NCBI RefSeq assembly: GCF_029168945.1 | Contig: NC_083604.1 | Coordinates: forward strand, 36,761,686-36,825,685 | DNA from: Cannabis sativa | Lineage: Eukaryota; Streptophyta; Magnoliopsida; Rosales; Cannabaceae | DNA length: 64,000 bases | Reading direction: 5' to 3' | Part shown: piece after piece, positions 23,423-34,334 of the stretch | How positions within the stretch are numbered: position 1 is the first letter of the stretch | Layout of the letters: each line of letters opens with the position of its first letter | The notes under the pieces: model-generated | The model's database searches: none | The model's input: the letters and a program-made list of their open reading frames with translations, nothing else | What the model was told of the DNA's origin: nothing | Position numbers and translations under genes: made by a program

Positions 23423-25279
23423 TGTTGGGTTTTATGCCCTAAATAAAACTCTTGACAATCTGATTAGTTATCAATATAAGAAATTTTAAGTGATTTATGT
23501 TTGCATGAATTTTACATGCTAATGGTTTAATATGTTTATTACATTTACACACAAAATCAGTTAAATCCAGATCATATGTTTATTCACAATTACAATATCG
23601 TTAACACAGTGGAATGTGATTGTGATCATATGAATCAAAAGACTAAGTCCCTGTTTCATCAGTGTTTTGGATTTACACTAATGTGATAATCAGCGATGAT
23701 GTGTACTTACACTTGAGTAAGTGTTATGTTCTTTCCAGGACATTAGTAAAGTATACTAGTTTCGAATGTATGGAGTATACATTGGACTGGACCGATATTG
23801 CAACTTAGTTAAGATATTACAAACTTACCGTTATATCTTTCCAAGTCAATATCAGTAGTTGATGTTAAGATTAAAAGAATCTAAATCTTGATATGCTTAG
23901 GCTCAACTCAGGAGTGCTATTCATGTTCTTTGATTTATTAGTTAAGCCTACTTTTGGGTCAGGGTGATACGTATATTTTGGGAACATTATAGTATGATTG
24001 AGTGGGAGTGCTGAACATAAATATGGAATCTATAGCTTCTACTGGTGTATAGAAGTCAAGTGATGATTCCCTTCGAGCTTAGCAAATAAAAGTAAATGGA
24101 TGAGCTCTTGTTTAAGTGACTAATTCTTAGATCACTAAACACCATTTATAGGTAGCTAAGTGTTTTAAGGGGCAAAATACATTGAGGGGTGAGAACGGTA
24201 AAATTATCCCATCTCGATGTAAATCATCTATATAGAGGATCTTTGATCACAATAAGATTATAACAATGGTTAAATGAGATAGCATATCTATATCGTGGAA
24301 CATATAATATGCTCTATATAAGTCTGAGAGTGCAATTCTAAGTTCTAAGAGTGGATTCAACGAAGAACTGATAAGTAGGAATTTACTTGGTAAATTCGGT
24401 TCACTTATTGGAAGCTCAGCATATAGATCCATGGTCCCCATTCTAGTTGAGAGTATACTGCTTGTAAGACTCAATAATTGATTTGTGATTAATCAATTAT
24501 AATTCTAAAGTTAGACTATGTCTAATTTGTGAATTTTCACTAAGCAGGGGCGAAATTGTAAAGAAAAGAGATTCTAGGTTTATTTATTTATTAATGGACT
24601 TTATATGTCTAGTTCATAATTAAATTAAATGACAATATTATTTAATAATCTATTTTAGTTATTGAATAATTAGTTTTGGCATTTAAATTGTTAGAATTGG
24701 AAAATTGGCGTTTTTGAGAAAATCAAGTGGGCCCATTATCTAAACCATGGCGGGCCACTTATTTAGATTTTTCAAATTGATATTTTCATTATTTTAATGC
24801 CAAATAATTCCTAACCTAAACCTAGTAGTTTCCTATAAATAGAAAGTGATGGCTCAGTCAAATCACATACTTTTCGTTATTTTTCTGACAGAAATTTCTC
24901 TCTTCAGAAAAACTGAGCCTTCCCTTGTCTATACCTTGGCCGAAACCCCTCTCTCTCTTTTCTCTTCCTAAATTTCGACCCTAGTGATATAGTAAGTGCC
25001 CACACACAGCAAGTAGTAACTCAATCATATATTGGAAGACTGTGAAGGATCAAACTCAAAGAGAAGGACATTCGGGCTCAAATCTTGATAATACTCTGTG
25101 ACAGAAAGGATACAAGGGTTAGAGATCTGAGTGGAAGGAGACATTAATTCCGGTGCATCAATGTAAGGTTTTCTTAACTTTATATGTGTTTATTTTATCG
25201 TTTTAGAAAGTTCATATTTAGGGTGTTAAACAACATACTTGTGAGTAGATCTAAGATCCTGGTAAAATAATTTCCAACA
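23423..25279 (+). mobile_element. Solo copia LTR inserted in the satellite
   Basis: The 1,857-bp LTR runs from TGTTGGG to TCCAACA and is flanked by perfect AGCTG duplications (23418-23422 and 25280-25284). It belongs to the family seen at 6196, 43653, 48880, 51339, 60629 and 61434, here in plus orientation. No internal element sequence remains. Confidence 0.95.
24834..24842 (+). promoter_or_regulatory. TATA box of the copia LTR
   Basis: TATAAATAG occurs in a CC-TATAAATAG context. It is followed by a pyrimidine-rich leader with TTTCTCTC, as expected of the U3/R boundary of this LTR. The same box is kept in the copies at 50289 and, on the minus strand, at 61872-61880. Confidence 0.7.
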
Positions 25280-26055
25280 AGCTGTGGGGTACCGGAGTCA
25301 CTACTCTCCTAACGAACTCACTGAACCCAGTTTGACCTAGGGTTGTACGGAGTGACACTCAACCATTCGTAGTACTCACACTGTCACTTGCGGTGTTTAC
25401 GGGTCCGGTGACACACAGTATGTAGTCAAGTTAGCTGTGGGGTACCGGAGTCACTACTCTCCTAACGAACTCACTGAATCTAGTATGACCTAGGGTTGTA
25501 CGGAGTGAAACTCAACCATTCGTAGCACTCACACTGTCACTTGCGGTGTTTACGGGTCCGGTGACACACAGTATGTAGTTATGTTAGCTGTGGGGTACCG
25601 GAGTCACTACTCTCCCAACGAACTCACTGAACCTAGTTCGACCTAGGGTTGTACGGAGTGACACTCAACCATTCGTAGTACTCACACTGTCACTTGCGGT
25701 GTTTACGGGTCCAGTGACACACAGTATGTAGTCATGTTAGCTGTGGGGTACCGGAGTCACTACTCTCCTAATGAACTCACTGAACCCAGTTCGACCTAGG
25801 GTTGTACGGAGTGACACTTAACCATTCGTAGTAATCACACTGTCACTTGCGGTGTTTACGGGTCCGGGTGACACACAGTATGTAGTGAAGTTAGTTGTGG
25901 GGTACCGGAGTCACTACTCTCCTAACGAACTCACTGAACCCAATTCGACCGCGGACATACTTGGTGATGACGATGCACTATGGCAGAAGCCGCACTATGA
26001 TTTAGGTTGTTTGGGCTGAGTATGTACTCAGTTCATCAGTAGTGTACCGGAGTCA

Positions 26056-26702
26056 CTATTCTCCTAACTTTATTACCGGAGTCACTTTTTGTCTCAAACT
26101 ACTATTGTATTTATAACATTAAACTGTTTTTTTATTAAATATCTATATTTGTATAGTATTCAAAAAATTATTATAATTTTGATTCGAACGATTAATACGT
26201 TAATGTAATCTTACATAAATTATTGCAATATTTATTCCAACGAATAATATTTTAATGAAATATTAAAATCGTATTAAAAAAAATATTGAGTTTTCATTAT
26301 TAGTAAACATCCTAATTTAATTTCTTATTCATTTGGCCACACATGTTTATTTGGACATAATATTAGGATATTTGTTCCTACATGTGAGAAGTTTATGTGG
26401 CCATTGTTGTTGTTAACGGATGGGAACAATGGGAACAACATTACCTTATTTAAATACATAATTTTTCTAACCACAGTCAACCAAACCAGAACAAAACCGA
26501 TCATTTCGTTGGTTCGAAATACGTCTTCCAAGGAAAAGTTAATAGGGGGTTGGGTTTGTTGAAATTACGTTTTTCAAGGGATTGAAAAAATCAAATTTAT
26601 CTTGGGGTTATACCACCCTTTTTTAGCCATAGCTAGGTTTATATTAATTATTATTTTTTAATTTTTGACAAGACTACACAAGACAATCACATCCACAAGT
26701 AC
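26056..26702. other. AT-rich spacer after the satellite
   Basis: Apart from degenerate satellite ends up to about 26095, I see only AT-rich sequence. It leads into a TATA-containing promoter-like segment. The minus-strand reading frame in it (about 26325-26531) has no family resemblance. Confidence 0.4.
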
Positions 26703-26710
26703 TATATATA
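26703..26710 (+). promoter_or_regulatory. Probable TATA box
   Basis: TATATATA is followed by a pyrimidine-rich stretch (acccctctacctctccttac), the usual look of a plant core promoter. It precedes the small transcription unit at 26825. Confidence 0.45.
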
Positions 26711-26824
26711 CCCCTCTACCTCTCCTTACTCCTTCACATCTCAATTTAGTATTGTTTTCTTTCCTAGAGAACTCACTCCCTATCTGTAGACGTATCTATA
26801 GTGATAATATATAAAAAAATAAAT

Positions 26825-27190
26825 CATGTATTGTTGTTGCACCGAAGTGAAGATGTGTAAACAGAAGGATTGGTATGCACTACAACCATGTATTTGTAGG
26901 TGCATCAAGGGAATTTCAGCAATTCAATCAATCATCTCATAACAAATTTTGGTAATAACTCAACTCTTTATGTCAATTTATTTCAATAGTATATTATTAC
27001 AAATTGTTTCTTAAAAATTTTATGTATGTGCTACATGTATTTTCAGGAAATGTTGACGAAGGTTTCGGATGGGTGGCGTAGGCTGGATGGAACTACTTCC
27101 AAGACGCCCAAATATGCCATCCTATGGAACCTCAACCTCCCGGAGTCGACAAGGCCACCGTGGAATGAGCGTTATCATATTTGACACAAC
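26825..27190 (+). CDS. Small unrecognised transcription unit, two possible exons
   Basis: I do not recognise this gene. An ATG at 26825, about 115 bases after a TATA box, opens a 38-codon Cys-rich frame (start MYCCCTEVKMCKQ) that ends in TAA just before a donor-like TTTTG/GTAATA near 26951. An acceptor-like TTTTCAG lies near 27045. After it a less AT-rich patch has two overlapping frames: one begins with ATG near 27051 and gives a 44-codon product with WRRLDG and KYAILWNLNLPE; another is open to 27278. Composition suggests that the second patch was once coding. The frame cannot be decided, and it may be a gene fragment. Confidence 0.25.
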
Positions 27191-27290
27191 GGTGCGCCAG
27201 ACTCTCGAACAAAATGATACGCGGGAGGCAAATGTCAGCATTTTTTACATTCTTAGGTCAAATTTCTTCCTCATGTAATAAGAGTCCCGA

Positions 27291-29160
27291 TGTTATAGTA
27301 TATGTACAAATTCATCTCAATACAATGTATATTTACAGTATCAAATAAAACATCCTAATTAAATACCTCAAATCAAACATCAACTAACTTTGCACCCTTC
27401 GGTACACAAAAAATATACATGTATCATTTAAAAAATGGTTTATCATAATTAATTAACAAATAATGAAGGTATCTTTATAGTAATAACATATTCTACGTAA
27501 GTATTTTTTTTAAGTTATTCAAGTAGATAGTACAACCTACTGATTTGACCGTATATGGATTGATGGGAAAATATTACTAAAATGTTTATAATTTTAAAAT
27601 ACAAAAAATGTCCTCCTCATTTATTTAAAATCATTCTTTAGGGTTTTCTTTGAAAACCACAAACAATATCAGCTGCATTGTTCAAAAAGTTTATTGGGAA
27701 CACAAGGTATTTTGAGGTGTTTTTCATTTCCAAGGGTATACATAGCAAAAGTTGACTAAAGTTTATGTACAAATTGTGTTCTATTGGGTATGTCTTTCGA
27801 AATATAATCTTAAATTTTATTTGGAATAGAACTATGTTAACCGAATACGTGCCATTGAGTTTCACTATTTCCAATAAGTTACCAACAACAATTGCAATGT
27901 CAAATTTTATTAAATAATTCCCTAATATAATAAGTGGATGTCAAATCATAATAACTAATTCAGTACTGTAATGAAATATTTTTTTTCCAACAATGTCAAA
28001 TCAATGGATTTTATTGATTATACTTTCAAGGATTTATTTTTTACTTTAAGTGTTCAAATTATTATTTTATTATAAAAACGTACTTGGCTGAGTTTTAAAT
28101 ATATAGATGTCACATCATATGTACTGTAGGAGTTTTTATTAAAAAAAGACAAAAAATAAACAATGGTAATTTAAGTTTCATTGATATTAACCCAGTCAAA
28201 ATGTATATTTATTTTTCCAAAGAACCGATTGCAGGGTAACTCATAAATTAGACCTTCCCTATTTCAACATGTTAAATACTGACACTAACGTACTTCAGTG
28301 TTTGTACAGTGTACTTCCCATCAAACTTTCGGTCAGGCGTCACCTCCTTACTGCATACTTGGATATTATGAGATTTAATTTTAAATTAAAACATTATTTT
28401 CTTTCATATTGACTTCAAAGGTTTGTGTTATAATAATATCCCTAAATTTGTATTTTTTTATATTTTTAAAGAAGGTAGTACATCCTACCGATGTCAACTG
28501 ATTATTAAAAATTAGTATTCCAATAAAAACTAATAACAATTATTTTTCTCATAAATTGTACTAATTTCTTACACGTAGCCATTATTAACTGAGCTGGTTC
28601 TTGTAAAAAATGGTATTATTAAACACAATTTATTAATTAAGTAAATTTTCAGTAAAGTACGTCAGCGTTTTTACAGAGGTCAAATCAACTTTACTACATG
28701 ATGACCCCCATATATTGTGGGATTTTATTTTAAATTTACACATAGTATGAAAAACGATTAACCAAACTATGTGGACACATTTATTTAACAGCCATTGTGA
28801 AGGTTTGGTGAATAGGTTGTAAATAGTAAATAATACATTTTGTATGTACCACAAAAAGGTAGATCTTCTCACCATATCGAATATTTTCAAATTTTGTAAT
28901 TAATTGGGTGAATTGTAAAGTGACCTGTTGTCCTCTCATAATTTATACTTACCCCATGAAAAATATTATGTTATTAAAATAACGTACTTCGAGTTGTTTT
29001 AATTATATATGTCACATCATATTTCTTTGATAAATGACATATTAATAATGGAATTTATTTCCATTACACACATTGTTTAACTATAAAATGGTCGAATTAA
29101 AAAACAATTATTATTAAGTGTACATGATTTTCATTACGTGTACATCAACCCACCCAACCA
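27291..29160. other. AT-rich spacer with diverged internal repeats
   Basis: There is no convincing gene. Two segments near 28300-28400 and 28650-28740 look like diverged copies of each other (gtttttacag or gtttgtacag, then tcaaa..aactt, then tattgtgggatttta or tattatgagattta). GTAC tetramers are frequent. It lies within the MULE interior. Confidence 0.35.
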
Positions 29161-29161
29161 C

Positions 29162-29168
29162 TATATAA
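29162..29168 (+). promoter_or_regulatory. Probable TATA box of the helical-protein ORF
   Basis: TATATAA lies in cactatataagtaaagg, about 145 bases upstream of the ATG at 29307. Confidence 0.45.
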
Positions 29169-29306
29169 GTAAAGGTTTGGATTTTACAACAGCCCATTTA
29201 TTGTAACCTCGTATTATAATTACCTACTAAAAAGGGAACCTTACCTAAAATTCAACCCTTTCGACTCAAGTCCTGAAAAGTCCCCACCTCATCCACATTC
29301 TTCAAA

Positions 29307-29712
29307 ATGATCCGTAGGTACACCTTCAAGGAGTCCTAGACTCCGTTCAGCTTCAATCTCAGGATGTGTCAACTGTGCTAGGCTCGAGGGTGTTCTGCAC
29401 GAGCACGAAAAACTCATAAGGAAGGCACATGTTAGAGCAGCAGAAGCTAAGCAGGAGTCATTAAAACTGGCGGAGCACCTGTACCATTCCGCCCAAGCAT
29501 TGCAATATGCCAACACCTCAAAAGAAAAATTGGAAAATATCATGGACGACATTCTCGACTACACCGAGGTCTCCATACCCCATTACCCAGTCTATCCAAA
29601 GGAAGAACCATCAAACAATCCAAGGGGAAGTCCTTCGCAACCCAAGTCCCCGTACCGAGACGTTAGCCCTCCAAGTCAACGGAAGATCCCTCAAGTTATA
29701 CAACTTGATTGA
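29307..29712 (+). pseudogene. Small coiled-coil-like protein with a probable one-base frameshift
   Basis: I do not recognise a family. The ATG at 29307 opens only 10 codons (MIRRYTFKES) before a TAG at 29337-29339. The adjacent frame is open from 29311 to 29712 and takes over smoothly at the same spot, so a single lost base near 29335 is the simplest reading. The downstream product has CVNCARLEGVLHEHEKL, then a long Ala/Leu/Glu/Lys-rich helix (about 29400-29560) likely to form a coiled coil, then a Pro/Ser-rich tail ending QVIQLD. An internal ATG at 29500 could still give 70 residues. The opposite strand is also open for 87 codons but gives an unlikely Cys/Ser-rich string. The ORF lies inside the MULE, between the satellite and the transposase. 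Confidence 0.45.
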
Positions 29713-30009
29713 ACATCCGTTGAGTTTCATTTAGTGGTATTATATATATATTGTATTATTTTAGTACTCATATCATATGGCTGTTGGACAACTTTTTGTT
29801 ATGCCATTTATTGATATTTAACAACTTTGCTCTATTTTTGAATTTACTATTAGGTCAATGTAAATGTTATTATAGTACTTTAATATAACGAGTCTATTTT
29901 CATTTTCAACTTAGTTGTTATGTCGAAATTATTTACTTAAGTTTTGCTTCACAAATTAATTAAAAAGGAAAGTGACTTTACTACTTAAAAATAAACCAAA
30001 TTCTAGATT
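29713..30009. other. Convergent 3' flanks
   Basis: This AT-rich spacer lies between the plus-strand ORF ending at 29712 and the minus-strand gene ending at 30010. It has room for both 3'-UTRs and shows no other feature. Confidence 0.4.
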
Positions 30010-30513
30010 TCACCACAAACACGTACAGTACATAAAACCATGAACAAATACATAAAATGGAAACCAACAGAGTACATCAGTTACTGTTTTTGGGAGAAGG
30101 ATCCATTCCTCCTTTCTCTCCCCCTTCAATGTCATCTCCATTTGGCTCCTTGCCTTTCTCACTGAAATCTTTGACCTTCTCTTCTTCGGGTGATTTTTAA
30201 CACCAGAGCTCTCACCCTCATCAAACAATGAGCGAACACAATTAAGTATTGCTTCCTCATCTTCATCATCATCTGAATCCCACATGCATGGGAAATCATT
30301 AACACAACAAAGTTCTCTAACTTGTTGCCCAGTGAAGCATAGTCTCGTCTGTCCATGTAGACATGCAGCAGAAAAGGCTTCTATGAAAGAATCATATCGA
30401 CATATTTTGATTGTGGAATCTGAATTAGGGTTTTTCTTCGTAGCATCTTCGTAGCTACTATAAATACCTTCGTTCGGGCCATTGAAAGCAACCCAGTGAG
30501 GACCAGAACTCAT
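30010..30513 (-). CDS. RNase H1-N / viroplasmin-like domain protein, 167 aa
   Basis: The N-terminal 50 residues (HWVAFNGPNEGIYSSYEDA, then an aromatic segment with YDSFIEAFSAA) have the pattern of the small domain found at the N-terminus of eukaryotic RNase H1 and in caulimovirus inclusion-body proteins: a hydrophobic strand, G-x-x-x-G-I-Y, then Ser/Trp-x-x-A, then Y-x-S/F. In RNase H1 this domain binds RNA-DNA hybrids. No RNase H catalytic domain follows. Instead there is a Cys-containing middle, an acidic run DSDDDEDEE (about residues 79-87) and a basic KKRRSK (about 109-114) that could be a nuclear signal. The frame is intact from ATG (30513) to stop. The gene diverges from the transposase across a shared 820-bp region, so the two may be co-regulated. 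A host gene fragment or a viral-derived domain are the alternatives. Confidence 0.6.
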   Translation of the reverse strand: MSSGPHWVAFNGPNEGIYSSYEDATKKNPNSDSTIKICRYDSFIEAFSAACLHGQTRLCFTGQQVRELCCVNDFPCMWDSDDDEDEEAILNCVRSLFDEGESSGVKNHPKKRRSKISVRKARSQMEMTLKGERKEEWILLPKTVTDVLCWFPFYVFVHGFMYCTCLW

Positions 30514-30739
30514 ATTTGATTATATTGTAATGATATGAATAACTAAATTACAAGTTATTTTGCTAAATAAAATTGTTGATGGGTTGCAACACATCCCAAG
30601 TGTGTTGTATAATGTCCCAAGTATAAGTTATAGTACATTTTTAACTTAGCTATACTCCATTTGCCACATCTGATGTGTCAAAAAAATGGGTGATAAAAAC
30701 TATGAATTCCTAATTTAATACACGTGTACACTCATGGGG

Positions 30740-31190
30740 TTTTCATAATAGTACTGCGTTATCTTTGTAAAGTACAGGAATGGTTGAATTCATTAAAAGA
30801 TGTTGCTATAGGCCCATTAATATAAGCCCAATGGATTTAAATGGGAACAACTACACATTTATTAAATTTCCTTCTTTTCTTAACTTATTTTTTTTTCAAA
30901 AATAAAAAAAGTACAATGTTTCATTTCGGACGTACGAAAATGGTTCAACTCATTGAAAAACTTAGGTGGAGGCCCATTAACATAAGGCCAATCTATTTAA
31001 ATGCCACCACCAACCCTTTCAACTCAATAACATCACCCCTTTACACTCGTCAAATAACCTTATTTTACAATTACATGTGGAATGAAAATAAAACAATTTG
31101 TACTATAATACTGTCCTGACGTACGAGAGGAGTTGAATTCAAATTGTAATATTGTAGAGGCCCATTAATATCAGCCCAACAACTTTAAAT
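30740..31190. promoter_or_regulatory. Shared promoter region with three site-II-like repeats
   Basis: Three imperfect repeats lie between the divergent viroplasmin-like gene and the transposase. Each has a gtac-containing part, ggttgaattcattaaa or a close variant, then GGCCCATTAA at 30811, 30971 and 31159, then cata/tata..gCCCAa and tttaaatg. The spacings are 160 and 188 bases. GGCCCA/TGGGCC is the core of plant site-II (TCP-bound) promoter elements, known from dividing-cell genes. Function is inferred from the motif and position only. Confidence 0.5.
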
Positions 31191-31332
31191 GTGATCACCA
31201 AATGTGATCACCAACTCCACACAACCCTATTATCTCAACCCTTTAAACTCACAAAATCTAATTTCAATCCCCTCAGCACCCTCTTTCCCTTACTCCTCAC
31301 CTACAATTCTTAGAAATCAATAACAAGCCAAC

Positions 31333-33601
31333 ATGAATGACGAACACACTTATGAATGGGAAACCATCACAGCAGAGCTAAACATCACAAAACCAGTGAA
31401 TGAGATTGAAATACAGGACGTGCTAGGCAAGAGTCTCGACAAACTAGAAAAATGGGAAGCATTCTACGAAATGTACGCGAAACGGATTGGTTTCGGCACA
31501 AGGAAAGACGATGTACGACGTTCTCATGGGGTCATTGTAATGCGGAGGTGGGTTTGTTGTTCCGAGGGTTCGAAAAAAATCGCATCACCGGACACACCAA
31601 GAAAAAAAAGACCTCATGATGTCACTAGAGCCGGATGTCAGGCAGCATTGCATATTTTACTCACACAACCGTGTAACACTTGGAAATGCAAAGAGTTCAG
31701 CACAATACACAATCACGAGCTGGCTTCATCGAGTGAGGTACAATTTTTGAGATCATATAGAGTTGTGTCCGATGGGTTGCTTGCCCAAGTTAGGTCTATG
31801 AACTCCGTAGGAATTAAAACTACCAACATAATGTCTCATGTTGCTTTGCAAAGTGGAGGTTACGAGAAAATGCCATGTCAACTTTGAGATGTGTACAACA
31901 GGGTTGCTGGTGCGAAGCAAGAAGAGAAGATAGAGACGGACTCAGAAGGGGCTATGGGAGTTTTTGATTGTCTCGTAGAGAAGGATCCTAATTTCTTCGT
32001 TGTCTATGAGGTTGACGACGAGAATCGCTTGGCTAACTTATTCTGGGCAGATGGAAACTCACGCGTGAACTATGTGACTTTTGGGGATGTACTAGGATTT
32101 GACACAGCCTACATGACAAATGAGTATAATTAGCCCCTCACTGTTCTCATTGGCGTCAACCACCATTTCAACACATGCATCTTCGGCTTTGCTCTCCTCC
32201 TCCACGAGAAGCTTCCATCATATTCTTGGCCATGGAGATAAGAAGCCAAATGTTGTAGTTACTGACCAAGATGCAGCCATGAAACAGGCTATCGTTGAAC
32301 ACATGCCCGATGTTACGCACCGTCTCTGCGCTTGGCATCTCAATACAAATGCTTCGAAAAAGGTTAAAGATCCGATCTTCTTAAAAACATTTAAGGATCA
32401 CATGTACAACTACTACGAGGAGGAAGAATTTGAAGCAAGATGGTTAGATGTCATTTAAACCCAACAACTAACAGATAATGAATGGTGTCAAACAACATTC
32501 GAGTCAAGACAACAATGGGCAGAAACTTATTTAAGGTGTTCATTTGTTGCAGGAATGAGAACCACACAACGTTGCGAATCCATCAACTCCGCTCTAAAAA
32601 AATTTTTAGAGAAGAATTATTGCTTGCGTGAATTTGTAACAACCATAGATATGACAGTCTCAAAACTCAGACACAACGAGACTGCAAATGACTTCAAAAG
32701 CAGATGCACTCGACCTCCCCCACCTAATCCTACATGCTTGACCACTTACTACAACCAATGTGTTGAATTCTACACAAGAACTATGTACCACAAGGTTGCT
32801 GGGCAGCTTGATTTAGAGAATAATTATTTTGTCATAAGTCGGGAGCAAGAAGGAGAGTGGCAGATATTCACCATTGGAAAGTTTCAGCATCCGGACGTCC
32901 AATACCGAGTTCATTACTGTGAAGGCCGACGAGCACTACATTGTAGTTGCTTGCTCTATGAAAGTCAGGGGTACCCTTGTAGACATTTATGGGCTACAAT
33001 GAAAAGATTAAACATGAGAAGAATACCTAATTCTCTTCTCATGAAGCGATGGAGCGAATCCGCAAAGACAAATCTCCACCTACATTTTTACCCGCCAGCA
33101 CAACCACAACAGCACATTTACGAGATGGCTAGGTTTGGATCTCTCAGTTCACTAACTTATAACTTCACTTTCTATGCAGCAAAATCAGAGGATTCATACA
33201 ACCGTGCAAAGGAAGAGATTGAACGGCTAACTCTAATGTTCAAGGAAGAATTTGACTTCAATTCCAATCCGGAAGGAGAGACGCCACAACCTGGAAGATA
33301 TCGTAGCAACCCCAACATTATTAAAGACCCCGAAGTTATGAGAACAAAGGGTACGGGAAATACAAGGGAAGGACCAAACGGGGAGCAGATCCCAAGAAAT
33401 TCGAGACATTGTCGCATTTGTCGCTCATCAGACCATGATTATCGACGGTGCCCAAATCGTCAACATAACACTGGATCTCAGGGGCAACAACCTCCAAACA
33501 ATCAACCAACACCTGACTCATTCAATGACCACTCCAACGAGTATTTCCCGGAACCGCCTTCCTCCACACAAGCGTCTTACTATGGTCATTCTTATAACTA
33601 G
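31333..33601 (+). pseudogene. FAR1/FHY3-type MULE transposase, broken
   Basis: This protein would cut and move the surrounding element. The ATG at 31333 opens a FAR1-type DNA-binding domain (AFYEMYAKRIGFGTR through IHNHELA, with the Cys and HNH zinc ligands). Next comes the MULE transposase domain with its DDE residues: FDTAYMTNEY, VVVTDQDAAMK and TQRCESINS, plus the conserved LCAWHL. A SWIM zinc finger follows (CSCLLYESQGYPCRH, about 32942-32986), and near the C-terminus a CCHC knuckle (CRICRSSDHDYRRC, about 33410-33451). It is not functional as read: in-frame stops at 31885-31887 (TGA, CGA expected), 32131-32133 and 32456-32458, and a deletion with frame change near 32210-32235, just before the second Asp. 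The longest open part is 32555-33601 (348 codons, SWIM and knuckle). A functional copy elsewhere would be needed for mobility. Confidence 0.93.
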
Positions 33602-34334
33602 CTACTTTTAGCCATTGTTGTTTTAACGTTTATGACTCTATTTATTGCTTCAAAAATTCTAGATTTATATACTTCTTATTATGTTTGGCATGTTTAAAGT
33701 AATTTTCTCATCTTCACCAAATCTCAAAATTGTTATTGACGAACAACTTAATTATGTCTAGGAAAAAAAACTCAATCTTATAAGGTGAAAAAATATATTT
33801 TTGTGGTAATTTTTAATATACGAACTATTTACAATTAAAAAATTACACCAACTAAAAACTCAATGTATAACAACAAATAATTTCATCACTTAAAACAAAA
33901 TTTTCTAAACAATATACTACGAAACGTAAATGAACGTACTCGGTACGTGATATTATGTACACTAATTTTACTAAACATCACGTAGAAACAAGTAATGTAC
34001 ACGGTACTTGATATAATGTACTTTACTACCATCCCACAAATACATATGATCCTATGAATGAAGGAAAATACCAAAATAGCCTCAATCCGACAACATGGAC
34101 CCACTTCCTACAGTATTTTCATACCATCAACTGCTAGGAACAGTGAAGACTGCTGTACCTTTTTGTACTCTAACTAACACCTACAGTACTATTTTGTACC
34201 TTTTTCGTACCTAACTATTTTTTAATTAAAAAAATAAACTCACAACCGGTAACCACACCTACAACAACCGGTTACCACCAAAATTTAAAAAATTAAAAAA
34301 CATTTAAAAGTACCGTGGGACCCACCTGCCGTAC
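33602..34334. other. Subterminal region of the MULE, right side
   Basis: There is no gene. It is AT-rich with repeated GTAC-containing strings (cgtactcggtacgtgat near 33935, gtacacggtacttgat near 33994, ttttgtacc at 34163 and 34193). An inverted pair, ggtaacc (34248-34254) and ggttacc (34270-34276), could form a short hairpin. Dense short repeats next to a TIR are typical of transposase-binding subterminal regions. Confidence 0.4.

Larger units (their letters stand above)
22663..26055 (+). repeat. 153-bp satellite array, ten units, split by a solo LTR
   Basis: The motif taccggagtca recurs at 22663, 22816, 22969, 23122 and 23275, then, after a nested LTR, at 25290, 25443, 25596, 25749 and 25903. 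The spacing is 153 bases (154 once). Removing the LTR and one copy of its AGCTG duplication restores the 153-base step across the gap. The last unit breaks off near 25954, and partial motifs follow at about 26045 and 26082. The unit is near 50% GC in a roughly 30% GC setting. It is full of GTCAC/GTGAC and GGTACC/GGTCCGG motifs that could pair. One frame per unit is open for about 44 codons, but stops recur in every unit, so it is not a coding repeat. Confidence 0.95.

Noticed and set aside
22663..26055. A CRISPR-like or protein-coding repeat array
   Set aside because: The units are contiguous without unique spacers, the setting is a plant genome, and stops interrupt every frame.
30010..30513. 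Calling this gene an integrated caulimovirus
   Set aside because: Only one small domain resembles viral proteins, the same domain is found in cellular RNase H1, and no viral RT, coat or movement gene is nearby.
31019..31140. The end of a frame upstream of the transposase as a possible leader peptide
   Set aside because: It lies within the promoter repeats and its sequence is explained by them.
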